DNA of 64,000 nucleotides from positions 1 through 64,000 of the forward strand of contig DHVT01000028.1 of assembly GCA_002412775.1 (NCBI GenBank), given 5' to 3'. The number at the start of each line of letters is the position of its first letter. Position 1 is the first letter of the stretch. A program made the translations under genes and the position numbers. Positions 26,272 through 35,228 of the stretch are shown here, one piece after another. This DNA is from Firmicutes bacterium UBA5201 (GTDB lineage: Bacteria; Bacillota; Clostridia; Peptostreptococcales; Acidaminobacteraceae). The notes under the pieces are model-generated. The model ran no database searches. It was not told where the DNA came from and saw only the letters and a program-made list of their open reading frames with translations.

Positions 26272-28350
26272 ATGGAATATCAAGAAAAAGAAATACACAA
26301 ATCCTATGACGCCAAACTCATGTGGCGCCTCATAAAATATGCCAAAGCACAGTGGCTCATCCTGCTCATCAGCATCTTGATGATGTTTTTCATAACAGGA
26401 GTGGATCTGGTCATCCCCTATGTCACTAAAATCGCCATCGATGATTACATCACCCCTGTGAGTCAAACCGTCTATCTGTCAGAACCTGGCGACAGCAGAA
26501 CCGATTTTGTATCCAATGGCAAAGGCGTTGTATTCCCCGGGCTTATTGAACGGACATTCGACAGAACCGTCTATGAAAACAAAGGCCAAATCTACAAGAC
26601 GGGATCCGGATTTTTGCTGATTGACGGTACATCCAAAAATTTATCCTCATCAGGAGCGGAAGTTGTGATCACCCCAGGCTCAATCATCATCGACGGTGTA
26701 GATTACAGCACAACTCCTCTCACAGAGAGCCAAATAGCGAACTTTAAAACTTATAACAAATCACAGATCACTTTGCTCACTTTGATTCTAGGACTCATAT
26801 TGTTGCTCAACTTCGCATTTTCTTTTGTGCACACTTATTTGCTCAATTATGCGAGCCAGAAAATTGTCTATAATATGCGTGAACAGCTTTTCAATCACGT
26901 GGAAAACATGAGTCTCAGTTTCTTTGACAAGAATCCGGTAGGCCGATTGGTCACGAGGGTCTCCAACGATATGGAGAACATCAATGAGATGTTCACAACC
27001 GTTCTTGTCACTTCACTCAAGGACTTTCTGCTGCTTTTCGGAACTGTCGTGGTCATGGCCGCCATCAATTTCAAACTGACAGTGGTCTGCCTCAGCACCA
27101 TTCCGCTCGTCTTGATTTCCGCACAGATCTTCAGAACAAAAGCACGTGCGGTGCAAAGGGAAGTCAAAGTCAAAATTGCGAAGATCAATGCCACACTGGC
27201 GGAAAACATCAGCGGCATGAAAATCATCCAAATCTTCAACAGAGAAAAAAGTATCTTTGACGATTTCGATGTCATCAACAAAGATTTCCTGAAAAGTTCG
27301 GTACAGGAAACCAAAGTATACGCCATATTCAGACCGACAATGAACCTCGCCTACTCCATCTCACTGTCACTGCTTTTATGGTTCGGTGGCGGTGATGCCA
27401 TCATGAATCTCGTGGAGCTCGGCGTTCTGGTCGCATTCATCACATACACCCAGCAATTCTTCAGACCGATCATGGACCTCAGTGAAAAATTCAACATCTT
27501 TCAGTCGTCAATGGCGAGTGCCGAAAGAATCTTCATGCTCCTCGATGAGGAGTCGCTCATAGTCAATCCTGAACATCCGAAAAGATTCGAAGGTGAAGAG
27601 TTCAAAGGCAGCATCGTCTTTGAGGATGTATGGTTCAGCTATGATGAAAACCCAAAAAGCGTTGATGATTATGTGCTGAAGGGCGTCAGTTTTGAAATCG
27701 GAAGCGGTGAATCCCTTGCACTCGTTGGGGCCACTGGATCTGGCAAAACCACTATCATAAGCCTTCTGAACAGATTTTATGACATTCAAAAGGGGCATAT
27801 ATATATCGACGGCATCGACATCCGTGAACTCGAAATGGAGAACTTGAGGGAACAGATCGGTATCGTCCTGCAGGACGTGTTCCTCTTTGCGGGAGACATC
27901 AAAAGCAACATCAGACTCCATGACAAGAGCATCTCGGATGAGCGTATTAAAGAGATTGCCACTTATGTCAACGCGGATACTTTCATCAGCAAACTCAGAA
28001 AGGGCTACGACGAGGAGGTCACCGAGCGCGGGTCGACACTTTCAGCGGGTCAGCGTCAGCTTTTGTCCTTTGCCAGAGCACTCGCCTTTGATCCGAAGAT
28101 TCTCATCCTCGATGAGGCCACTTCGAACATCGATACCGAGACTGAGCTTCTGATCCAGGACGCCATCAACAAGATCATCACAGGTAGGACCACAGTAATT
28201 GTCGCACACAGACTCTCCACCATACAGCATGCGAGCAAAATCATCGTCATGTGCAAAGGTGAGGTCAGAGAAGTGGGCAATCATCAGGAGCTTCTGGAAA
28301 AGGGCGGTATGTATTACGATCTTTACAAGCTTCAATACAAAGATCATTGA
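26272..28350 (+). CDS. Heterodimeric ABC exporter subunit (BmrD/YheH-like)
   Basis: A 692-aa half-transporter with ATPase motifs GATGSGKTTI, LSAGQRQLL and ILILDEATSNID, here with the catalytic glutamate. It supplies the active site of the pair. An unusual insert of about 100 residues lies between TM1 and TM2 (about 65-165: includes YLSEPGDSRTDF and ITPGSIIIDGVDY), predicted outside the cell; Bacillus BmrD has a comparable extra domain. The ribosome site AAAGGAG sits in the end of the previous gene, so the two are coupled. Together with the upstream subunit it forms a multidrug-type exporter. Confidence 0.92.
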   Translation: MEYQEKEIHKSYDAKLMWRLIKYAKAQWLILLISILMMFFITGVDLVIPYVTKIAIDDYITPVSQTVYLSEPGDSRTDFVSNGKGVVFPGLIERTFDRTVYENKGQIYKTGSGFLLIDGTSKNLSSSGAEVVITPGSIIIDGVDYSTTPLTESQIANFKTYNKSQITLLTLILGLILLLNFAFSFVHTYLLNYASQKIVYNMREQLFNHVENMSLSFFDKNPVGRLVTRVSNDMENINEMFTTVLVTSLKDFLLLFGTVVVMAAINFKLTVVCLSTIPLVLISAQIFRTKARAVQREVKVKIAKINATLAENISGMKIIQIFNREKSIFDDFDVINKDFLKSSVQETKVYAIFRPTMNLAYSISLSLLLWFGGGDAIMNLVELGVLVAFITYTQQFFRPIMDLSEKFNIFQSSMASAERIFMLLDEESLIVNPEHPKRFEGEEFKGSIVFEDVWFSYDENPKSVDDYVLKGVSFEIGSGESLALVGATGSGKTTIISLLNRFYDIQKGHIYIDGIDIRELEMENLREQIGIVLQDVFLFAGDIKSNIRLHDKSISDERIKEIATYVNADTFISKLRKGYDEEVTERGSTLSAGQRQLLSFARALAFDPKILILDEATSNIDTETELLIQDAINKIITGRTTVIVAHRLSTIQHASKIIVMCKGEVREVGNHQELLEKGGMYYDLYKLQYKDH

Positions 28351-28375
28351 TAAAAGGTCTCAAGTATGATACTAT
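28347..28375 (+). promoter_or_regulatory. Promoter of thiT
   Basis: TTGATA (28347-28352) overlaps the exporter gene stop, with TACTAT (28370-28375) after 17 nt. It leads directly into the TPP riboswitch. Confidence 0.65.
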
Positions 28376-28397
28376 GTAATTGAATTTAATATGATTC

Positions 28398-28476
28398 ACT
28401 AGGGGTGCCTTCGGCTGAGAGCGCAATTGCGTAACCCTTTGAACCTGAACTGGTTAACACCAGCGGAGGAAAGTGG
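28398..28476 (+). ncRNA. TPP riboswitch (THI element)
   Basis: The conserved thi-box parts are present in order: AGGGGTGCC, GGCTGAGAG, ACCCTTTGAACCTGAACTGG, and the closing CAGCGGAGGAAAGTGG. It precedes thiT, the thiamin-binding transporter subunit, so thiamin pyrophosphate would shut down thiamin uptake. A terminator follows at 28492. Confidence 0.98.
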
Positions 28477-28489
28477 TAAGATGAAAATT

Positions 28490-28521
28490 GACCATGACCG
28501 TACCCCGGCATGGTTTTTTTA
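28490..28521 (+). terminator. TPP-riboswitch terminator
   Basis: CCATG...CATGG with a GC-rich loop, then seven T residues, 13 nt after the aptamer and 50 nt before thiT. It is the expression platform of the riboswitch. Confidence 0.85.
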
Positions 28522-28574
28522 TTACCACCGAATCGAATCATTGACCAACAATTATTTGATCTGGAGGAATTAAA

Positions 28575-29105
28575 ATGGAAAGAGCATCAAGCAAAAACGT
28601 AAAAATGTTGGTTGAAGGCGCAATGATGATTGCGATCGCAACCATACTCAGTTTCATCAAAGTGGCGGAAATGCCATACGGTGGTTCCATCACCGCGGCA
28701 AGCATGGTTCCAATCCTGATCTACGCGTACCGTTGGGGTGGATCAAAAGGCCTGCTTGTGGGCTCTGTGTACGGCATCATCCAGTTTTTGATCGATCCCT
28801 ATGCCGCACATCCAATTTCAGTTTTGCTCGACTACCCGGTAGCCTTCGCGGTTCTCGGCGTCATCGGTTTTGTGGCACACAGAGATTCCAATCTGGTGAA
28901 GATTTACACTGGAATAGTCATAGCGATTGGATTAAGATTCCTCGCCCACTATTTCTCAGGTGTGATCTTCTTCGGAATGTATGCACCGGAGAGCATGTCG
29001 CCTTATTGGTACTCATTGGTTTATAACGGGGCGTATCTGATCCCGGAAATGATTATTTCGTGTGTGGTGTTTACATTGTTATATAAATCTATCGCGAAGC
29101 TATAG
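28575..29105 (+). CDS. thiT: Thiamin ECF transporter S component
   Basis: A 176-aa membrane protein with about six helices. It has the ThiT features EGAMMIAIATILSFIK near the start, MPYGGSITAASMVPI (about 33-47) and the conserved YRWGGSKGL. It binds thiamin and would work with the ECF A/A'/T module encoded elsewhere. The TPP riboswitch upstream supports the assignment. Ribosome site GGAGG is 6 nt before ATG. Confidence 0.95.
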   Translation: MERASSKNVKMLVEGAMMIAIATILSFIKVAEMPYGGSITAASMVPILIYAYRWGGSKGLLVGSVYGIIQFLIDPYAAHPISVLLDYPVAFAVLGVIGFVAHRDSNLVKIYTGIVIAIGLRFLAHYFSGVIFFGMYAPESMSPYWYSLVYNGAYLIPEMIISCVVFTLLYKSIAKL

Positions 29106-29125
29106 ATTTATATAACTCGCGTAGG

Positions 29126-29377
29126 TAAGTTTCCGAAGGAAACTTATTAGCGTCTCAGTATTACATTTCAAGTTGTAAATGCGGAGAACTGTAAGAAGCT
29201 CAGTAAGAAGAAAAAAAGACAAGTGATGAGATTTTAGTCTCATACTTGTCTTTTTGGTTTTTGATTATGCTTCGTTTGTCTTGCTTCGATGGACATCTTG
29301 AAATATCAGGCTGAGATGCTAGATAGTTTTCTTCTTAAACAGCTCGAAACGTTATGCTTACGCTAATAAGTTTCCTT
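29126..29377. repeat. Imperfect inverted-repeat element between thiT and groEL
   Basis: The gap after thiT has matching outer arms of 17 bp: AAGGAAACTTATTAGCG (29136-29152) and its exact reverse complement at 29361-29377. Inside, weaker matches (CTCAG, TTTCAAG, AGAAG, GACAAG) flank a central terminator-like hairpin (29215-29255, ACAAGT stem with T-run on both strands). A small hairpin TAAGTTTCC/GGAAACTTA also starts the region. This could be a degraded non-autonomous element (MITE-like). No gene is seen in 29106-29473. Confidence 0.45.
29215..29255 (+). terminator. Bidirectional hairpin terminator after thiT
   Basis: AAAGACAAGT-ATGAGA pairs with TCTCAT-ACTTGTCTTTTT around a TTTTAG loop. Runs of A before and T after allow use on either strand. 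Confidence 0.8.
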
Positions 29378-29387
29378 GCACCTCACA

Positions 29388-29466
29388 CAAAAAAAATGGA
29401 CCCCCTTCGACGGTCGATCCGCAGGCGAACTTTGCCGAGGACTTCTCGACCTGAGAAGGGGGTCCA
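29388..29466 (-). terminator. groEL terminator with extended hairpin
   Basis: TGGACCCCCTTC (minus strand, just after the groEL stop) pairs over 12 bp with GAAGGGGGTCCA, with about 45 nt between, itself able to fold. An A run on the plus strand (29388-29396) gives the U tract. Confidence 0.85.
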
Positions 29467-29473
29467 ATTTTTT

Positions 29474-31096
29474 CTACATCATCCCATTCATACCACCCAT
29501 AGGCATACCAGGCTCATTCTCATTTGGAAGATCCACAACACCAGCTTCAGTGGTGAGGAACATCGCGGAGATGGACGCAGCATTTTGAAGTGCGGAGCGT
29601 GTAACCTTTGTAGGGTCGACGATACCGGCTTCGATCATATTGACATAGACACCTTTAAGCGCATCAAATCCGATGCCAGGTGCTGAATTTTTAACTTTTT
29701 CAACCACAACAGAACCTTCGAGGCCAGCGTTGATTGCAATTTGTCTAACTGGTGTTTCTAGAGCTTTTGCAATAATAAGTGCGCCTGTCTTCTCGTCTCC
29801 CTCAAGTGAATCAACGAGTGCGTTGACCTTTTCGAGCGCTCCGATGTAAGCAGTACCACCACCTGGAACAATACCTTCTTCAACCGCCGCACGAGTAGCG
29901 TTGAGTGCGTCTTCGATTCTGAGTTTCTTCTCTTTCATTTCCACTTCAGTGGCGGCTCCGACTTGGATCACAGCCACACCACCTGAAATTTTAGCGAGTC
30001 TTTCCTGAAGTTTCTCTTTGTCGAACTCAGAAGTTGTTTCTTCGATTTGAATCTTGAGTTGATTCACACGCTCGGTGATAAGCGCTTTATCTCCCATACC
30101 ATCGATGATGGTAGTGTTGTCTTTGTTGATCTTGACTGATTTGGCGCGTCCAAGCATATCCATGGTCGCTGACTTGAGGTCGTATCCGAGTTCTTCAGAA
30201 ATCATGATACCACCTGTAAGGATGGCGATGTCTTGAAGCATTTGCTTTCTTCTGTCACCGAAACCAGGTGCTTTGACCGCGATACACTCAAATGTGCCAC
30301 GGAGTTTGTTGACTACAAGAGTCGTCAACGCTTCGCCTTCGATGTCGTCAGCGATAATCAGGAGTTTGCCGCTGGCTTGGACGATTTGCTCAAGTACCGG
30401 CAAGATTTCTTGGATATTGTTGATCTTTTTATCAGTGATGAGAATGTATGGATTGTCGAGATTGGCTTCCATTTTCTCAGCGTCCGTCACCATGTAGTGG
30501 GATACGAAACCTCTGTCGAACTCCATACCTTCAACCACTTCAAGTTGAGTGCCGAAAGTTTTGGATTCTTCAACTGTGATGACACCATCTTTACCGACGC
30601 GGTCCATAGCCTCTGAGATCAGTTCTCCGATTGCTCTGTCTCCAGCTGAGATGGATGCAACGTCAGCGATATCTTTTTTGTTTTCAATAAGAACACTTTC
30701 GCTTTTGATGACTTCAACTGCCGTCAAAACCGCTTTTTCAATACCGATTTTAAGGATCATCGGATTTGCGCCAGCAGCCACGTTCTTGATGCCTTCTTTG
30801 ATGATCGCTTGTGCGAGAAGTGTCGCTGTAGTCGTTCCATCACCTGCAACATCATTTGTTCTTGTCGCTACTTCCTTGACAAGTTGAGCGCCCATGTTTT
30901 CAAACGCATCTTCAAAATCAATTTCTCTTGCGATTGTTACGCCATCATTTGTTATGAGTGGTGCACCGAATTTTTTATCGAGAATAACATTGCGACCCTT
31001 AGGTCCAAGTGTAACTTTCACTGTGTTGGCGAGTTTGTCCACGCCAGCTTCCAGTTTCTTTCTAACGTCTTCACCAAATTTGATTTCCTTAGCCAT
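29474..31096 (-). CDS. groL: Chaperonin GroEL
   Basis: A 540-aa chaperonin subunit with the usual start AKEIKFGEDVRKKLEAGVD, ATP motif GPKGRNVILDKKFG (about 31-44), DGTTTATLLA (86-95) and the Gly-Met tail (PGMPMGGMNGMM). It refolds proteins in the cytoplasm with GroES. It follows groES by 19 nt and has a GGAGG site. The operon carries a CIRCE element, so HrcA should repress it outside stress. Confidence 0.99.
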   Translation of the reverse strand: MAKEIKFGEDVRKKLEAGVDKLANTVKVTLGPKGRNVILDKKFGAPLITNDGVTIAREIDFEDAFENMGAQLVKEVATRTNDVAGDGTTTATLLAQAIIKEGIKNVAAGANPMILKIGIEKAVLTAVEVIKSESVLIENKKDIADVASISAGDRAIGELISEAMDRVGKDGVITVEESKTFGTQLEVVEGMEFDRGFVSHYMVTDAEKMEANLDNPYILITDKKINNIQEILPVLEQIVQASGKLLIIADDIEGEALTTLVVNKLRGTFECIAVKAPGFGDRRKQMLQDIAILTGGIMISEELGYDLKSATMDMLGRAKSVKINKDNTTIIDGMGDKALITERVNQLKIQIEETTSEFDKEKLQERLAKISGGVAVIQVGAATEVEMKEKKLRIEDALNATRAAVEEGIVPGGGTAYIGALEKVNALVDSLEGDEKTGALIIAKALETPVRQIAINAGLEGSVVVEKVKNSAPGIGFDALKGVYVNMIEAGIVDPTKVTRSALQNAASISAMFLTTEAGVVDLPNENEPGMPMGGMNGMM

Positions 31097-31115
31097 GTTA
31101 ATGCCTCCTTAAATT

Positions 31116-31373
31116 TTATTCCACTACTGCCAAAATATCGGCCAAATCACAAATCATAACTTCTTCATTGTCCATTTTGATCTCAGTACCGACATATTTT
31201 TTAAACACGACCTTGTCGCCTACTTTAACGTCTTCAACTTCTTTGCTTACTGCGATCACTTCAGCCATTTGTGGTTTTTCTTTGGCTTGTGACGGCAGGA
31301 CAATACCACTCGCAGTTTTTTCTTCTGCTTCCATTCTCTTGATTATAACTCGTTTACCAAGCGGTCTTAACAT
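31116..31373 (-). CDS. groS: Co-chaperonin GroES
   Basis: An 85-aa co-chaperonin starting MLRPLGKRVIIKR; the AGAGGAGG site before 31373 decides the start over an in-frame ATG eight codons upstream. The mobile loop TASGIVLPSQAKEKPQ is near 22-37. It is shorter than many GroES proteins (about 94-97) but keeps the core beta barrel. First gene of groESL. Confidence 0.97.
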   Translation of the reverse strand: MLRPLGKRVIIKRMEAEEKTASGIVLPSQAKEKPQMAEVIAVSKEVEDVKVGDKVVFKKYVGTEIKMDNEEVMICDLADILAVVE

Positions 31374-31444
31374 ATTAAATCCTCCTCTAATGATCATTAT
31401 TCATCTTCTGCCACAAGGGCGCGAAATTGCTTTTCACATATAAC

Positions 31445-31473
31445 ATAATAAACCATTTTGCATCAAAAATCAA
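31445..31473 (-). promoter_or_regulatory. groESL promoter
   Basis: Minus-strand TTGATT (31468-31473), 17-nt spacer and TATTAT (31445-31450), about 70 nt before groES. The CIRCE element lies immediately upstream rather than over the start site. Confidence 0.7.
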
Positions 31474-31480
31474 CACCTAT

Positions 31481-31507
31481 TTAGCACTCGAGACATATGA
31501 GTGCTAA
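31481..31507 (-). promoter_or_regulatory. CIRCE operator (HrcA binding site)
   Basis: TTAGCACTC, nine nt, GAGTGCTAA: a perfect CIRCE inverted repeat. It is 108 nt upstream of groES and only 9 nt after the stop of the EAL-HDOD gene. HrcA binding here controls groESL. Confidence 0.97.
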
Positions 31508-31515
31508 CAGCATGA

Positions 31516-32733
31516 TCACATGACATTGAGTCTTTTGGAGGCTTCAACGATTGAATTCAAATAGATTTCGTTGATGAGATGATAGTCGATTTCAAGCTCA
31601 TCCGTCAGACTCATGACCATATCCCAATTACCCGTCTCATAGTATTTCAACAATTTAAGTATATCATGAAAATGATTGTCTCCACCGAGCAATGCTTCTT
31701 TGAGATCATTCTTCAGAGGCAATTCCTCTAAAATATCATACAGCGACTTTTCCATGATCGTATCGATCAACGAGAACAGGCCCAATAAAAATGCTTCAGT
31801 CTGACGATTTTTTTCATTGAGATGAGGTGAAATTTTTTCTGCAAATGTGGCCCTGATGAGAGAAATCCGTACAATCTCATCCGGTTTTTCTCTGCTGATG
31901 TCCCTGAGCATGATGAGTGTGGTCCACTTCCTGATTTCATTGATGCCCAGGAGCGTCAGCGCGTGACCTACCGAAGTGATTTCCCCCACCGTATAAAATG
32001 CGGGTGAATTGATCAGTCTGAGCAATTTGTAGGTGAGGGACAAATCGCTCTTGACTATATCCGAGAGCCTGTGGAAATCAGGTTCCTCAGAGACTGTTTC
32101 TTTTAGGATCTCCATATATTTGAACGTTGATACATTCATGCCTTTGCCTTGGCACACCACCGGTTTTTCAAAGAAGAATCCTTGAAACATCTTGTAGCCA
32201 TATTCAACAGCTTCATCGAAATCCTCAATGGTTTCAACTTTTTCAGCCAGCAAAGTGATGCCTTTTTTCATATATTTGTTTGCTATGTATTTTCTGCCTT
32301 CTGATTTGAGCACCAAAAAATCCACTTTCACAATGTCAACGTAAGGCATGATCTTGTCAAACTGATCCCCTCCGGTGAAATCATCAAGTGCGAGTGTATA
32401 GCCCATATCCTTGAGCCTTCTGCATTTTTCAATCAACAAATCATCAACAATGATATTTTCGAGCAACTCGATTGTGAGCTCTTCCGGTCTGAAAAGCGTG
32501 GGCATGTCCTCTTTGATCAGATTGTGTGTGAAATTGATGAAAGCCTTCTTGCCACCTGTCAGGTTCTTGAGCCCGAAATTGGTGAGCGCATCCGTTACCA
32601 CGGTCGCTGTAGCCACATCGCCATCCTGATTCAGATCGTACATGTTCCTTAGATTGTTTCGATATAGGATTTCATATGCAATCACTTGCTTTTTTGTGTT
32701 GAATATTGGTTGTCTCGCTACGAAAATATCCAT
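31516..32733 (-). CDS. EAL-HDOD protein, YuxH/PdeH-like c-di-GMP phosphodiesterase
   Basis: A 405-aa protein beginning MDIFVARQPIFNTKKQVIAY, the typical start of the YuxH family. The EAL-type domain has EIL in place of EAL (about 21-23), then INFTHN, IELLENI, LALDDFTGG, VKVDFL, AEKVET and FQGFFFEKP, so the metal and substrate residues are mostly kept. The C-terminal HDOD domain spans about 205-390. Bacillus YuxH (PdeH) degrades c-di-GMP; this one probably does too, but DDFTGG replaces DDFGTG. It follows the ogg gene by 15 nt. Confidence 0.88.
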   Translation of the reverse strand: MDIFVARQPIFNTKKQVIAYEILYRNNLRNMYDLNQDGDVATATVVTDALTNFGLKNLTGGKKAFINFTHNLIKEDMPTLFRPEELTIELLENIIVDDLLIEKCRRLKDMGYTLALDDFTGGDQFDKIMPYVDIVKVDFLVLKSEGRKYIANKYMKKGITLLAEKVETIEDFDEAVEYGYKMFQGFFFEKPVVCQGKGMNVSTFKYMEILKETVSEEPDFHRLSDIVKSDLSLTYKLLRLINSPAFYTVGEITSVGHALTLLGINEIRKWTTLIMLRDISREKPDEIVRISLIRATFAEKISPHLNEKNRQTEAFLLGLFSLIDTIMEKSLYDILEELPLKNDLKEALLGGDNHFHDILKLLKYYETGNWDMVMSLTDELEIDYHLINEIYLNSIVEASKRLNVM

Positions 32734-32748
32734 TAGATCATCCTTTTT

Positions 32749-33582
32749 CTACGACTTATGATTCCTCATGTAATAAAACAAATACTGCTGCGCATAACCA
32801 CCATACAGGTCAAAATACTCTTCAACAAAAGTTTCGTACGCCTTCTGTTTGTCTTCGATGCCATAAAGTTCCCGCAACATCTTTTTAACCCAAGTGTCAA
32901 TTGGAAAAGCGTTTTTCTTTTTATATGAAAACAACAGTACGCAATCCGCAACCTTGTCGCCAATGCCATAAAGCTGTTTAAGCCACATCTTCGATGTTTC
33001 ATAATCCTGTTCGAACGGGAGTTTCAGGTCCATGTTGTTTTCATCGATCTGCTGCACGGCATTCACAATATACCTTGCCCTGTAGCCCATCCCTTTGACG
33101 TTCAAATCCATAGCGGTACGTGCCTTCAGTTGTTCCAGCGTCGGAAAGGCGTACAACTTCACACCTTTATACGTCATAAGGCAATCCCCGAATTGTTCTG
33201 AAAGCGCCTCTACGGACATCTTGATCTTTGGAATATTGTTATTCGATGAAATGATGAAAGTGATCAGCATCTCAAAGGGATCCTGGTTCAAAAGACGGAT
33301 ACCTTTTCCGAAAGCAGTAGCTTTTTCAAGCCAGGAATCTTTCTGTGACAGCTTTTCGATAATGCCCTTATAATCCGCATCCTCATCAAAATATGACGCA
33401 ACATCGGCGTCACTCATCGGTTCGCCAAGCACCTTCACATCAAAACCATCTGAAAACGGTTCCAAGACCAATACCGAACGTCTCACCACGCCCACATACA
33501 AATCATCTATAATTCTCCATCTGAAAGATTGACCACATTCAAAAGTGTCTCTCGGATTGAAATATTCATTCCCAATAATCAT
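32749..33582 (-). CDS. 8-oxoguanine DNA glycosylase (Ogg/AlkA-like HhH-GPD)
   Basis: A 277-aa glycosylase/AP lyase. The N terminus has FNPRDTFECGQSFRW (about 8-22), the Ogg1-like start. The helix-hairpin-helix LKQLYGIGDKVADC gives the catalytic lysine K210 and the GPD loop gives D229 in FPIDTWV. This matches the clostridial Ogg type (as studied in C. acetobutylicum) rather than simple AlkA. It removes oxidised guanine from DNA. It is transcribed with the EAL-HDOD gene. Confidence 0.9.
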   Translation of the reverse strand: MIIGNEYFNPRDTFECGQSFRWRIIDDLYVGVVRRSVLVLEPFSDGFDVKVLGEPMSDADVASYFDEDADYKGIIEKLSQKDSWLEKATAFGKGIRLLNQDPFEMLITFIISSNNNIPKIKMSVEALSEQFGDCLMTYKGVKLYAFPTLEQLKARTAMDLNVKGMGYRARYIVNAVQQIDENNMDLKLPFEQDYETSKMWLKQLYGIGDKVADCVLLFSYKKKNAFPIDTWVKKMLRELYGIEDKQKAYETFVEEYFDLYGGYAQQYLFYYMRNHKS

Positions 33583-33638
33583 CTCATAAGTCCTCTGGTA
33601 CCATTATACCTTATTTCCGAACAGCTTCAAACATTAAA

Positions 33639-33678
33639 AAAGCCCCCTCGCCGATGATGACATCGACGGGAGAGCTTT
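33639..33678 (-). terminator. Terminator after purine permease gene
   Basis: Minus-strand AAAGCTCTCCCGTCGATG pairs with CATCGGCGAGGGGGCTTT, followed by TTTAA. It lies 13 nt after the permease stop. Confidence 0.88.
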
Positions 33679-33690
33679 AACTCTTATTAT

Positions 33691-34989
33691 CTAGACCAGG
33701 AGCTTAATGATGAAGAAGAACGCTATGATCCAGGTCAAAATATGAATGTCCTTGAATTTACCAGTGATTGCTTTAAGTGCCACATATGAGAGCATACCGA
33801 ATACGATACCGTCTGAAATCGAGTATGTCAAAGGCATCATCAAGATTGTCAGGAACGCTGGAATAGCCTCTGTGAAATCATCAAAATCAATCTCTTTAAC
33901 CGGGCTCATCATGAAGAGACCAACAAGGATCAGCGCAGGTGCTGTGGCAGCTGACGGAATCATGATGAAGAGTGGGGAGAAAAGAAGCGCAACTGCAAAG
34001 AGTCCCGCAGTGACAACCGATGTAAGTCCGGTTCTACCACCCTCAGCAACTCCGGCAGCGGACTCAACGTAAGTTGTGACCGTTGATGTACCGAAAATAG
34101 CGCCGACTGTTGTTCCAATAGCATCCGCAAAGAGTGCTTTTTTGGCGTTAGGCACTTTTCCGTCTTCAGTGAGCATATTCGCTTTCGTGGATACACCAAC
34201 AAGTGTACCGACTGTATCGAACATATCGACGAACAAGAATACAAACACAACCACCAACATATCAAATGTGAAGATCTGTGACCATTCAAAATTGAAGAAA
34301 TATGGTGCTGTTGGTGCAGACATCAATCTGGAAGGGAGCGAAGTGACGCCCATTGGGATACCGATCAATGTTGTAGCTAAAATTGCGATAAAAAGTGCGC
34401 CTTTGACCTTGTATGCAAGCAATGCTCCGGCGATTAAAAGGCCAATCAGCGCGAGTAGAGCCGGTCCGGTAGTGATCTCACCCAAAGTAACTGGTGTTGC
34501 CCCTTGAACGATGATGCCAGCATTGGCGAGTCCAATAAAGGCGATGAAAAGACCGATACCCACGGAAATAGCTTTTTTGATGTTTGAAGGAATAGAATTT
34601 ATGATTGCCTCACGTACGTTGAAAAAAGTTAACAATAAAAATATAAGACCCTCTAAAAATACTGCTGTCAGTGCAAACTCAAACGATTTTCCCATGCCGA
34701 TGACTACAGTATAAGCAAAGAATGCGTTGAGTCCCATACCTGGTGCGAGTGCGAATGGTAAATTTGCCACGAAGCCCATTACTAGTGTACCAATTATTGC
34801 TGATAAAGCTGTGGCAGTAAAGACTTTCATGAAATCCATACCAGCCGCTTCGAGTGTGATCGGATTTACAATTAAAATGTACGCCATTGTCATAAACGTC
34901 GTAAATCCCGCAATGATTTCAGTTCTTACGTTGGTGCCGTGATCTTTGAGCCTGAATGTCTTCTCGAAGAATCCCATGTTCTTTTCCAT
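33691..34989 (-). CDS. NCS2/AzgA-type purine base permease
   Basis: A 432-aa protein with about 12 membrane segments, starting FEKTFRLKDHGTNVRTEIIAG, with TFMTMAYILIVNP (about 33-45) and the LAPGMGLNAFFAY motif (about 81-93) of the PbuG/PbuO/AzgA family. It imports adenine, guanine or hypoxanthine by proton symport. The 240-nt upstream region is AT-rich, and I see no purine riboswitch in it, in contrast to guaB. Ribosome site GGAGG is nine nt from ATG 34989. Confidence 0.93.
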   Translation of the reverse strand: MEKNMGFFEKTFRLKDHGTNVRTEIIAGFTTFMTMAYILIVNPITLEAAGMDFMKVFTATALSAIIGTLVMGFVANLPFALAPGMGLNAFFAYTVVIGMGKSFEFALTAVFLEGLIFLLLTFFNVREAIINSIPSNIKKAISVGIGLFIAFIGLANAGIIVQGATPVTLGEITTGPALLALIGLLIAGALLAYKVKGALFIAILATTLIGIPMGVTSLPSRLMSAPTAPYFFNFEWSQIFTFDMLVVVFVFLFVDMFDTVGTLVGVSTKANMLTEDGKVPNAKKALFADAIGTTVGAIFGTSTVTTYVESAAGVAEGGRTGLTSVVTAGLFAVALLFSPLFIMIPSAATAPALILVGLFMMSPVKEIDFDDFTEAIPAFLTILMMPLTYSISDGIVFGMLSYVALKAITGKFKDIHILTWIIAFFFIIKLLV

Positions 34990-35203
34990 AAAACAAAACC
35001 TCCATTATTAATTTCTCTTCTTTTAAATTCTAACAAAACATTTTAAAAAAGACAAATATTATTTTGTATATTTTTGTTAACTTTCGTCTTTTTGAGCTGT
35101 TGTTTGTATGAATTCACAACCAATGTCCATATGTTCGTGTTGAGACCATTATTTTTTTGTATATATTCTACAAGCGTTTAGAATGATACGTTTTATGGCA
35201 AAT

Positions 35204-35226
35204 AAAAAAGGGGCCGAAGCCCCTCA
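35204..35226 (-). terminator. Terminator after the DUF554 gene
   Basis: GAGGGGCTTCGGCCCC on the minus strand folds into a 5-7 bp GC stem with a TTCG loop and is followed by TTTTTTATT. Confidence 0.92.
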
Positions 35227-35228
35227 CA

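Noticed and set aside
35000..35200. Possible purine riboswitch before the purine permease
   Set aside because: No P1/L2/L3 pattern or TATGAG closing segment is present on either strand.
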